Source of the DNA: Dehalococcoidia bacterium
GTDB taxonomy: Bacteria; Chloroflexota; Dehalococcoidia; GIF9; AB-539-J10
DNA length: 39,853 bases
Reading direction: 5' to 3'
Assembly: GCA_016933195.1 (NCBI GenBank)
Contig: JAFGBN010000107.1
Location: 1-39,853, forward strand
The notes under the pieces were generated by a model. It saw only the letters and a list, made by a program, of their open reading frames with translations. It was not told the DNA's origin and did not search any database. Positions 29,097 to 37,808 of the stretch are shown here, piece after piece (the stretch's first letter is position 1; each line of letters begins with the position of its first letter). The position numbers and the translations under genes were made by a program.

Positions 29097-30275
29097 ATGA
29101 TGAGACGGTTTTTTGCCCCGAGGGAGATAGATTATGACTGGGGTGCCTTGGAAGCACTGAAAAGAGTTAGCGGGAAAAAGGCGCTTATTGTTACCGGTCC
29201 TCTGGTGCAAAAGTTGGGGCATATAGCAAGGGTGGAGGCAATGCTTAAGGCAAATGAGATTGAGACCAGTGTATTCAATGAAACTGAAGCTGACCCTTCA
29301 GGAGAGACTGTTATTAAGATAGCTACCTTGGCAAACGAGTTTCAGCCAGATTTATTCATTGTGGTGGGTGGAGGTTCCCCTATTGATGCGAGTAAAGCCG
29401 CTTGGGCTTTCTATGAAAACCCGAAGCTTGCTACTATGCCATTGCGGGATGTTCCAAGAGCATTGCGTCGCACTTCTTTTCGTCAAAAGGCGAGATTGAT
29501 AGCTATCCCCACCACTAGTGGTACAGGGTCCGAGGTTACTAGCGCGGCGCTGATTACAGACCGCCAGGCTGACCCACCGGTTAAAGTTTTCCTTATGTCA
29601 GCCGATATGGCTCCTGATATTGCTATTATCGACCCTGAGCTTGCCTTCACCATGCCTCCCAGTGTTACAGCTAACACTGGATGTGATGCGCTGGTTCATT
29701 CCGTGGAATGCTTTTTGCTCACCCCTCCATCGGATATCGTTGACGGGCTAGCAACAAAAGCAGCCAACACCATTTTGACCTGGCTACCCAAGGCAGTTGC
29801 CAATGGTAAGGATAGAGCCGCTCGAGAAAAGATGCATACGGCTGCCACTATGGCAGGCTTGGCTTTCTCAAACGGACGCTTGGATTTAGTTCACTCCTGT
29901 GCACATCAAATAGAGGTTGCCTTTGATATTCCACACGGCCGAGCCTGTGCTCTTATGCTAAACCATGTGCTAGCCTATCTTTTCCCCTTTGTAGCAGCTC
30001 GAGCAGGTGAGCTGGCAGCAGCACTCGGTTTCCAAGCTGTCAGCGAGAAAGAGGCAATGGAAAAGCTGATAGCAGCGATCGAGCAGCTTAAAAAAGATGT
30101 AGGCATACCGGCTTCAATAAAGGGAATAGGCACCGTTGACGAAGCAAATTTCAGGGCTAAGTTGAACAAGATGGCAGCAAATACCCTCGCCAGCTGTGCA
30201 GCAGGACCGACGCCAACGGACGTGAAGCGCCTGTTTTTAAAAGCATGGGAGGGAGCTCCAGTTGAAGTAGTCTAG
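29097..30275 (+). CDS. Iron-containing alcohol dehydrogenase
   Basis: GGGSPIDASKA, PTTSGTGSEVTSAA, metal-ligand region TGCDALVHSVE / VHSCAHQI / IPHGRACALML. Confidence 0.93.
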   Translation: MMRRFFAPREIDYDWGALEALKRVSGKKALIVTGPLVQKLGHIARVEAMLKANEIETSVFNETEADPSGETVIKIATLANEFQPDLFIVVGGGSPIDASKAAWAFYENPKLATMPLRDVPRALRRTSFRQKARLIAIPTTSGTGSEVTSAALITDRQADPPVKVFLMSADMAPDIAIIDPELAFTMPPSVTANTGCDALVHSVECFLLTPPSDIVDGLATKAANTILTWLPKAVANGKDRAAREKMHTAATMAGLAFSNGRLDLVHSCAHQIEVAFDIPHGRACALMLNHVLAYLFPFVAARAGELAAALGFQAVSEKEAMEKLIAAIEQLKKDVGIPASIKGIGTVDEANFRAKLNKMAANTLASCAAGPTPTDVKRLFLKAWEGAPVEVV

Positions 30276-30385
30276 CCCAATATAGATTCAGGCGGAGACT
30301 ACAAATTATAAGTGGATATTTAGGTGATGTTGAGGTTGACAGCCTTAATTTATTTAAAATAATGTCTTAAGGAGGTTAAGGGAAA

Positions 30386-31399
30386 ATGTGGCATCCAGAA
30401 AGGTGTGACCTATGTGGTGAATGCTTGGAAGCATGCCAATATGTTAATTACGACAGTGAAAAAGCCATAGCGGAAATAAAAGCCCTTATGGAAGGGAAAA
30501 AGACAGATATCTTGAAGGACTGTGTGACCTGCATGGCCTGCAATGAGTATTGCGCGGATGTAAAGGGAAACGCAGCTAATCCTTTTGACCGCATCGCTGA
30601 ACTTCATGAAAAGACGGGTATTCAGCATGTACCACCAGCAATAGTTAATTTTCTAAATGGCTCAGTTATGCGCAGCGAACTAATTAAAGGAGATCCTGAC
30701 AAGCCTGTTATGTCTATTTGCGTGCAGGAAGCTATGCTTCCTGCCAGAGCCCTTGAGAGCCAGATGTTTGACGGCTTGACCATAGCTAAAGGGGGGAAAT
30801 ACTTCTGCTTTTTTGCTCAGTTACATGTGGGTAAGGAGAGCATCACGAGGGAGAACATGCCAACTTTTGTGAACGCTGTAGCCAGCCTGGGGGCTAAGGA
30901 GGTAATCTTTTTACATGATGAGTGCCATGTTGCAGCAACTAAAATTGCGCCAGACTATGGCATTGAGGTGCCTTTTAAGTCTATCCACATTATCGAATAT
31001 ATGTTGAACTATCTTAAGGAACACCGGAATAATATTACCAAAATCAATAAAAAGATTGCCTGTCATCGCAACTGCTCATCACGATACATCTCGGCGGAGA
31101 TAGAACCCATGCTGGATGAGCTCTTTGAATTGGTCGGTGTGGAGCGAGTAGCCAGGAAGTACGACCGTGATAAAGGACTTTGTTGCACCTTTGCGTTTGG
31201 CCCTCTTATGCCTAAGAAGGCTGAGGAGGTGCGCGAGATGAATATTGCCGATGCCAAAGAGCATGGAGCTGATGCCATGGTATTTGTCTGCCCTTGGTGC
31301 TGGCGTACTCTAGCCGGAGAATGCGAAGAGCATGGCTTATCACCAATTTTCATAACTGACCTCTGTCGCATGGCTCTAGGTGAAAAGAAACTTTCCTAG
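30386..31399 (+). CDS. (Fe-S)-binding protein with CCG/heterodisulfide reductase-type cysteine-rich domain
   Basis: Two N-terminal cluster motifs CDLCGECLEAC and CVTCMACNEYC; CHRNC and GLCCTFAFG cysteine-rich motifs. Confidence 0.85.
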   Translation: MWHPERCDLCGECLEACQYVNYDSEKAIAEIKALMEGKKTDILKDCVTCMACNEYCADVKGNAANPFDRIAELHEKTGIQHVPPAIVNFLNGSVMRSELIKGDPDKPVMSICVQEAMLPARALESQMFDGLTIAKGGKYFCFFAQLHVGKESITRENMPTFVNAVASLGAKEVIFLHDECHVAATKIAPDYGIEVPFKSIHIIEYMLNYLKEHRNNITKINKKIACHRNCSSRYISAEIEPMLDELFELVGVERVARKYDRDKGLCCTFAFGPLMPKKAEEVREMNIADAKEHGADAMVFVCPWCWRTLAGECEEHGLSPIFITDLCRMALGEKKLS

Positions 31400-31575
31400 C
31401 AGGCTTTAGGAACGTCAATATTAACTGGAACCTTATATAGGAGCCGTGGGCGGATTGAGTGCGGTTAATATGGAACTTAAGAGACTTTGCCTGAGGTGCT
31501 GTGGTACGAGGTTGAACTAGAGTATCTCACTGCATGAAGCCAGATGATAGAAAGACTAGTGAAAAAGGAGGAAAT

Positions 31576-32340
31576 ATGAAAATTGCGCGTTTTCAGTGGC
31601 AGGGCAAGGTGCGCTGGGGCATCCTCGAGAATAATACAATATTCTCATTGGCTGGGAACCTTTACAGCGAATTCGAGAAGGGGAAAGAGCTGTGCCAGCT
31701 CAAGGATGTCAGGTTGCTGGCGCCGGCAGAGCCCAGCATAACAGTGGCTTGTGGGATGAACTATATGGACCATATCAAGGAGAGGGGCATGCCTGTACCC
31801 CAGGAGCCAGCACTGTTCTTCAAGCCAGTCAACACTGTAATCGGCCCCGAGGATGATATTGTCTATCCGGCTGTGGCGCAAGACCTTCGCTGCGAGGCAG
31901 AGCTTTGTTGCATCATAAAGCAGGAGGCCAAGAATGTTCCCGAGGAGAAAGCCCTGAGCTATGTTTTGGGCTACACCTGTGGTAACGACCTCACGCTTAT
32001 GGATTTGCTCGAAAAAGATGGGCGCCCCACCAGAGCCAAAGGTTTTGATACTTCAGGGCCATTGGGGCCATTCCTCGTCACTGACGTCAATCCTCACAAC
32101 CTCACCATCAAAGGCAGAGTAAACGGCGAAACAATACAGGACAGTAATACCAATCTCATGCTATTCAACATTGAGAAGCTCATCAGCCACATCTCAGCCT
32201 TTCTAACTCTTCGCCCCGGGGATGTGGTCTGGACGGGAACCCCAAAGGGAGGATCCCATCCGGTCAAAACAGGTGACATAATAGAGGTTGAGATTGAAGG
32301 CATTGGCGTTCTCAGAAACAAGGTCGTGGCTCCGAACTAG
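31576..32340 (+). CDS. Fumarylacetoacetate hydrolase (FAH) family protein
   Basis: GMNYMDHIKERG, PALFFKPVNTVIGPEDDI, GDVVWTGTPKGG; SD aaaggaggaaat before ATG 31576. Confidence 0.94.
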   Translation: MKIARFQWQGKVRWGILENNTIFSLAGNLYSEFEKGKELCQLKDVRLLAPAEPSITVACGMNYMDHIKERGMPVPQEPALFFKPVNTVIGPEDDIVYPAVAQDLRCEAELCCIIKQEAKNVPEEKALSYVLGYTCGNDLTLMDLLEKDGRPTRAKGFDTSGPLGPFLVTDVNPHNLTIKGRVNGETIQDSNTNLMLFNIEKLISHISAFLTLRPGDVVWTGTPKGGSHPVKTGDIIEVEIEGIGVLRNKVVAPN

Positions 32341-32457
32341 GCCCGCGGCGGGGAAAACGGGGAAAACTAGATAACTTAGCTGTGTGAGGGTTATTGTTGG
32401 ACAAGAAGCCATTTTGTTGTCTTGAAGGGACACATGAATTAAGATAAAGCTTGAACC

Positions 32458-33381
32458 ATGAATCCATACGACTATGCCAGGAGTGAGGCAAGCTTCAACC
32501 TAAGGGCGAAAGAAACAAAATCGGAATGGTCGCGATATTTGGTTGAGTTCGCCACAGCATACGCCACACCCTCTGAGGAAAGCCGAATCGCACTGGGAGA
32601 GTACTTTCGCCCATTACGGGCGACCAATGCCCCTTTGGTTATCCTCATTCATGGTCTGGGAGACCTTAGTGTAGTCCCGTGCAAACTTCTAGCAAGAACG
32701 CTAATCAATAAGGGGATAGCCTGTTTTATTTTATACCTGGTATTCCATTCTAGCCGCATGCCAGAAACTGTAAGAAAGCGAATGCCTGCCCTCAGTTCTG
32801 AGGAATGGTTTGAAGGCTACCGCATGTCGGTTATTGAAGTGCGCCAGATAGTAGACTGGGTACACAGTAGGCCAGAGATAAATCACGAGCAAATAGCGGT
32901 GATGGGCATAAGCCTTGGCGGTTTTATTTCTGCCATAGCGATGGGTATAGACGAACGCCTCAAGGCTGGCGTGTTTGTTGCCATGGGAGGAAATTCCGAA
33001 GTAATCACCTGGAAAAGTAAGGCTGACACCTTCAGGGAAGGCTCTATTTGTACTAAGGCAGAATGCCGGCAGGTGCACACTTACTACCCACAATATCTTG
33101 CTGAAGTGGCTGAAAAGGGGTTTCAAGATGTTGCTCCCTTTAAACAATGTTTCCTCACCGACACCATGACTTTTGCTCATCGCCTTCGAAACCGCCCAAT
33201 ATTGATGATTAACGCGCTTTGGGACAAGTACATTCCCCGGCAAGCTACACTTGAATTTTGGGAGGCATGTGGCAAGCCTGCTATCACTTGGCTTCCGGCT
33301 GGCCACGCGAGCCTGTGGGCATGTTATCCTTTTATTAGTAGAAAGGTGACTGGCTTTGTCAGTTCTAATTTCAGTGCGTAA
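32458..33381 (+). CDS. Alpha/beta hydrolase
   Basis: LVILIHGLGDL oxyanion region, nucleophile elbow MGISLGGFIS, late GHASLW histidine. Confidence 0.85.
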   Translation: MNPYDYARSEASFNLRAKETKSEWSRYLVEFATAYATPSEESRIALGEYFRPLRATNAPLVILIHGLGDLSVVPCKLLARTLINKGIACFILYLVFHSSRMPETVRKRMPALSSEEWFEGYRMSVIEVRQIVDWVHSRPEINHEQIAVMGISLGGFISAIAMGIDERLKAGVFVAMGGNSEVITWKSKADTFREGSICTKAECRQVHTYYPQYLAEVAEKGFQDVAPFKQCFLTDTMTFAHRLRNRPILMINALWDKYIPRQATLEFWEACGKPAITWLPAGHASLWACYPFISRKVTGFVSSNFSA

Positions 33382-33618
33382 AGGTGACGCAGACGGGAGA
33401 TGAGCAATTCTTAAGAGCGTTACCCCTCAGAGAAGACCAGATTTAATGTGCCTTTATCTTCTCTCCACAGAGCAGGCAAGCGAAACTCTCTCAAATTAAC
33501 AGGTCGGCAGCGAATACCCAGGGTGACTTCGTACTCCCCACCGTAGTCTTGATTTCTAATGGGTTCCAGCGTCAAGGCAAACTAGGCATGACGGTTTGAA
33601 TCCATCACCGCTCTGTAG

Positions 33619-34470
33619 CTAGCGGCCTTGACTGTTTCCAATCACGCTAACAGCGATGAGGCTGGGCCCTGTGTGAGTGCCAATAACCGGGCTTGCCCGC
33701 GAGATGTAAATAGGCACTTGAGGGAATTTCGAACGGAACCGCTGAATCAAGCTGTTAGCCTTGTCGAAGTCAGTTGCATACTCCACAGCTAGCCCTCCAA
33801 CATCGCCAAAGCTCGCGGCAAGATCATATAGATGGTCTATTGCCTTAGCCCTGGACCGTTCCTTGGCATAGGGAAGCACCTCACCATCCTTCATACCGAT
33901 GACTGGATTCACCTTGAGCAATGAACCAAGGAAGGCTTGCGCTTTCCCGATGCGCCCACCCCGTTCCAGGTATTCAAGAGTATCGAAGGCACCACGCAAA
34001 TCTACACGATGAACTGTGTGATGGACTGTATCCAGCACCTGATCAAGGCTAGCTCCAGCCTGAGCTGCTTTGGCCGCGGCAATTACTACGAAGCCCTGTG
34101 CCATAATCGCCCATTCCGAATCTACGACCTCTACTCGGCACTGCTTCTTCATTAACCCTATGCTCTGCAACGCCACCTGATAGGTGGCACTGAGCTTGGA
34201 GGTAAGAGTGATAACCACGATTTCGTCTGTTTTCTGGGCCAGTCCATCGTATGCGTTGGCAAATGTCGCCGGAGGTGGTGCGGATGTCCCAGGCAGAACC
34301 CTGCTCTTCTTAAGCTTCTCATAGAACTGCTCGGGGCTCAGGTCAAGACCATCACGGTAGACATCGGTGCCAAAGCGGACAATGAGCGGCACCACTGTGA
34401 TCCCGAGCTCTTCAGCCACACTAGGTGGCAAGTCGGCAATACTATCGGTCACAATAGCTACTTTAGGCAT
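33619..34470 (-). CDS. DegV family protein
   Basis: MPKVAIVTDSIADLPPSVAEELGITVVPL...YRDGLDLSPEQFYEKL; GTSAPPPATF. Confidence 0.94.
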   Translation of the reverse strand: MPKVAIVTDSIADLPPSVAEELGITVVPLIVRFGTDVYRDGLDLSPEQFYEKLKKSRVLPGTSAPPPATFANAYDGLAQKTDEIVVITLTSKLSATYQVALQSIGLMKKQCRVEVVDSEWAIMAQGFVVIAAAKAAQAGASLDQVLDTVHHTVHRVDLRGAFDTLEYLERGGRIGKAQAFLGSLLKVNPVIGMKDGEVLPYAKERSRAKAIDHLYDLAASFGDVGGLAVEYATDFDKANSLIQRFRSKFPQVPIYISRASPVIGTHTGPSLIAVSVIGNSQGR

Positions 34471-34532
34471 AGATATCGTCCTCTCGTCGTACGACAAGCA
34501 GTGACAAAAGGAGCACTGGTCTAGCTATGGAG

Positions 34533-34763
34533 TTACTTCCTATCAGTCAGTTCAGACTTTGCCAGCATACTGCCGAGCGCCACTGCCCATAGCGACAAGG
34601 CAACCCCTACACCTAAAATCCACAGGTTCAGCTGATATCCTTGGCGAATACCCGCTAGAATCATCCTGGACAATAGGTAAATAAAACCTATCCCGGACCC
34701 GGCTAACATGGCGTGGGCCACTATGCGCCATCCCCTCCGTGTTAGAAACTTGTCTACTATCAT
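34533..34763 (-). CDS. Small two-TM membrane protein
   Basis: 76-aa ORF with two hydrophobic segments upstream of degV on the same strand. Confidence 0.55.
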   Translation of the reverse strand: MIVDKFLTRRGWRIVAHAMLAGSGIGFIYLLSRMILAGIRQGYQLNLWILGVGVALSLWAVALGSMLAKSELTDRK

Positions 34764-34972
34764 CGCTCCCTCCTTGCCTGTCTATTTGACATTATACTCT
34801 AAATGTAGAACCCAGCGAAAAACGGAGGGGGAAAGCGAGCACCCCAAGATTCTAATTAGAGGTCGTTTAGCAACGAGTGTTTTGCTTGCCCTCCCCCGTG
34901 AAAGGGCTATCTTTCTTACCTTCCTGGATTATACGGAGCCTGTCCTGTTTCCCCTTACCCTTGTAATATGTA

Positions 34973-35009
34973 CAGAGAGGGTTCTTGAAAAATTGCTAAA
35001 CAATCTCAA
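34973..35009. promoter_or_regulatory. 37-nt upstream element, copy 1 (candidate operator/leader element)
   Basis: cagagagggttcttgaaaaattgctaaacaatctcaa; 34/37 identical to 39723..39759; contains ATTG-N5-CAAT. Confidence 0.65.
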
Positions 35010-35134
35010 GCATCTGCATTTGAATACGCCACGATGTTATTGTAGAATTCACATGCTTTGAGCAGATTACAAAGCCATTCCAATGAGACTCTCAAAGTAT
35101 TGCGGTAGCCCTAATAATAATATCTGGAGGCGAA

Positions 35135-36700
35135 ATGAGCTGGCAGAATGAGATTGATGAACTTAGGCGAAGACAGGAATTGGCAAAGCAAATGGGAGGA
35201 GCCGAGGCAGTCGCAAGACAGCACGCTAAAGGGAGGCTTACTGTCAGGGAACGAATTGACGCGCTCCTTGACGCAAATTCATTTAAGGAAATTGGGTCAA
35301 TTTTCGGTAAAGCTGAATATGATGACAAGGGGGAGCTGAAATCATTCACTCATGCTGCTCACGTTATAGGTACCGGGAGAATCAATGGCAGGGCAGTGTG
35401 TATTGATGGGGGAGATTTCACAATTCGTGGTGGCTGGTCGGACCCGACCAGTTTTGTAGGTGTAGGGGGGTTCACTATAGAGAAAATGTCCCTGGAGCGG
35501 CATATTCCTTTCATTCGCCTGTTAGATTCGGCTGGTGGAAGTGTCGTAAGTATCAAAAATAGGGGGCGCACTGTTCTCTTGGGCAATCCTAATGAGTTTG
35601 GTCCTTGGTGGGAGCTAATGGCAAGGGTTCCAGTTGTTTCAGCAGCCCTAGGTGACTTGGGCGGACACCCACCAGTACGGGTAGCAGCCTCTCATTGGAG
35701 TATCATGACCAAAGGCACCAGTAATCTGTTTGTTGCGGGCCCCCCCCTGGTAAATCAAGCACTGTATACGAACATTAAGAAGGAGGAACTGGGTGGTTAT
35801 AAAGTTCATGCTTACCAGAGCGGGGTGGTCGATAATGTAGCTGAGGATGAAGAAGACGCTTTCTGCCAGATAAAGACCTTCTTAAGCTATCTGCCCCAAA
35901 GTGTGTGGCACCAGCCACCGCGAGTTGAGACTGGGGATGACCCGAATAGAAGTGATGAAGAGCTAATTTCTATTATACCCAAACAGCGGAGGAAGCTATA
36001 CTCCATACGCGATGTACTAAAACACATAGTTGATAAAGACTCAATGTTTGAAATTTCCCCATTCTATGGGAGGTCTTTGGTTACCTTTTTGGCACGTATG
36101 GATGGTTACCCGGTTGCAGTAATTAGCAACGACTGTATGTTCTCTGGAGGTGCACAGACTGCCGCCGCCTGTGAGAAGATGACACGATTTATCGATTTCG
36201 CCGATACATTCCATCTGCCTATTATATATCTGGTTGATTGTCCTGGTTTCATGATAGGTCCTCAGTCAGAAAAAGAAGGAATAGAACGGAAGTCGGCTCG
36301 GCTGGCTTTTGCCATGGCACAATTAACTGTACCTGCGATGGCGATAATACTGAAGCGGTCCTTTGGTGTAGCTGGAGCCCTGCATGGGCATATATCTCGT
36401 CTAAATCTTCGCTATGCCTGGCCATCGGGGGTATGGGGCTCTCTGCCCATAGAGGGAGGCGTGATGGCTGCGTATCGGAGAGAAATTGAAGCTGCTCCTG
36501 ACCCAGAGGCAAAGCGTCTGGAGTTAGAGAATGATTTTGCCCAATATGCTTCGCCCTTCCGAACCGCCGAAGCATTCGACGTTGAAGAAATTATTGATCC
36601 TCGAGATACCAGGCCGATTCTATGCGGGTTTGTAAGAGATGCCCAGGAGATTACTGCCACTCAGCTTGGGCCTAAGTGCCGCGTCGGGGTGAGGCCGTAG
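35135..36700 (+). CDS. Acyl-CoA carboxylase carboxyltransferase subunit
   Basis: QHAKGRLTVRERIDALLDANSFKEIG; NDCMFSGGAQTAAACEKMTRFIDFADTFHLPIIYLVDCPGFMIG. Confidence 0.92.
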   Translation: MSWQNEIDELRRRQELAKQMGGAEAVARQHAKGRLTVRERIDALLDANSFKEIGSIFGKAEYDDKGELKSFTHAAHVIGTGRINGRAVCIDGGDFTIRGGWSDPTSFVGVGGFTIEKMSLERHIPFIRLLDSAGGSVVSIKNRGRTVLLGNPNEFGPWWELMARVPVVSAALGDLGGHPPVRVAASHWSIMTKGTSNLFVAGPPLVNQALYTNIKKEELGGYKVHAYQSGVVDNVAEDEEDAFCQIKTFLSYLPQSVWHQPPRVETGDDPNRSDEELISIIPKQRRKLYSIRDVLKHIVDKDSMFEISPFYGRSLVTFLARMDGYPVAVISNDCMFSGGAQTAAACEKMTRFIDFADTFHLPIIYLVDCPGFMIGPQSEKEGIERKSARLAFAMAQLTVPAMAIILKRSFGVAGALHGHISRLNLRYAWPSGVWGSLPIEGGVMAAYRREIEAAPDPEAKRLELENDFAQYASPFRTAEAFDVEEIIDPRDTRPILCGFVRDAQEITATQLGPKCRVGVRP

Positions 36701-37062
36701 CTAGTAACTGGTGATGCCATTTTGGCAACGAGAGGAGAGGTGCAAGGGCAGGAAATTCAACATGGGCGATTATGGATATCCGAGGCCATTCTCATGAGGC
36801 AAGAATCCTATAGTGCATCCATATTATTTCAGGTTTTATTCCCGCGAATGTTATTTGAAATTAGGCCATTACTTGGCCCAGGCTAGCTGCCATCTTGAGT
36901 AAAACCTTAGTTTATCAGGATTTTGCGGATGCTGAGATTCATAGACAACAATTCATGACACGCTTAGTAGAATGCAACGCAATGATGATTGGGAGAGAAT
37001 GATGCCTTCGCGTCCAGCCAGCGGCTCACTAATAGAGTCCATAGTTTATGAATTCACTCCTA

Positions 37063-37482
37063 TTATCCGAGTGCAGACCCAGGAGGGGAAATGGAAGGCG
37101 TGTTCTCATATGATGGATAGCTGTCCCAACCCTTTGCTATCCCTTGCCCCCGTACTTCCTGGCACTCTATCCATCCCGTGGCTAAATCTACCATGCTCAG
37201 TGTGGTGAGATGGAATTCCTCAGCGCTCTCTCTACAGTAAGCTATCGTATCAGTTTCCAAATACCCGGGGTGACTCCGGTCTAACTCAGCAAAGGTGTGT
37301 ATTGGAATAGGTGTTTTGAGTAAAGTCCCAGGCTTGGTGGTACTGAAGGGACGACGCTTCATCCTTAAATGATATGGATGCAGCAGCCTATCTATAGTAG
37401 ATGGACTCATCTGGCAAAGCTGAGTTTCTATGCCAGAGGAAGTGTTAAATCGCTGTGCTGTTTGGGTATTGGTATCAGTCTC
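37063..37482 (-). pseudogene. Decayed transposase / integrase-core fragment
   Basis: MSPSTIDRLLHPYHLRMKRRPFSTTKPGTLLKTPIPIHTFAELDRSHPGYLETDTIAYCRESAEEFHLTTLSMVDLATGWIE resembles the rve catalytic region of transposases; truncated and stop-interrupted upstream. Confidence 0.75.
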
Positions 37483-37808
37483 CTATAAATGGATGTAACC
37501 GCCGTGAGCATATCCGATCAGCGGCTTTTTATACCACCTTAAGAACCCTGGCTGCCTCGTGTCATTTTGACCCTCCTTTTGGGTAACACTTTTTTTGAGG
37601 CAACGATACCTCCTTCAGTAACAACAATGATGAGTTAATTCGCGCTGTGGAAAATCTCGATGAGAGGGCTTATAATGGGAAGGGAAAAGCCGATGGTATT
37701 CGACGGGGTAACTGAGCCAGATTCCTCAGGGTTGGCTGTCCAGCGATAGGAGTCCGGACTACAGGTGGTCTCCTTGGTTTAACAACGATATGGCGAAGGA
37801 AGTATGGA

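Noticed and set aside
36972-37208. 78-aa plus-strand ORF
   Set aside because: Largely antisense to the transposase remnant; no support.
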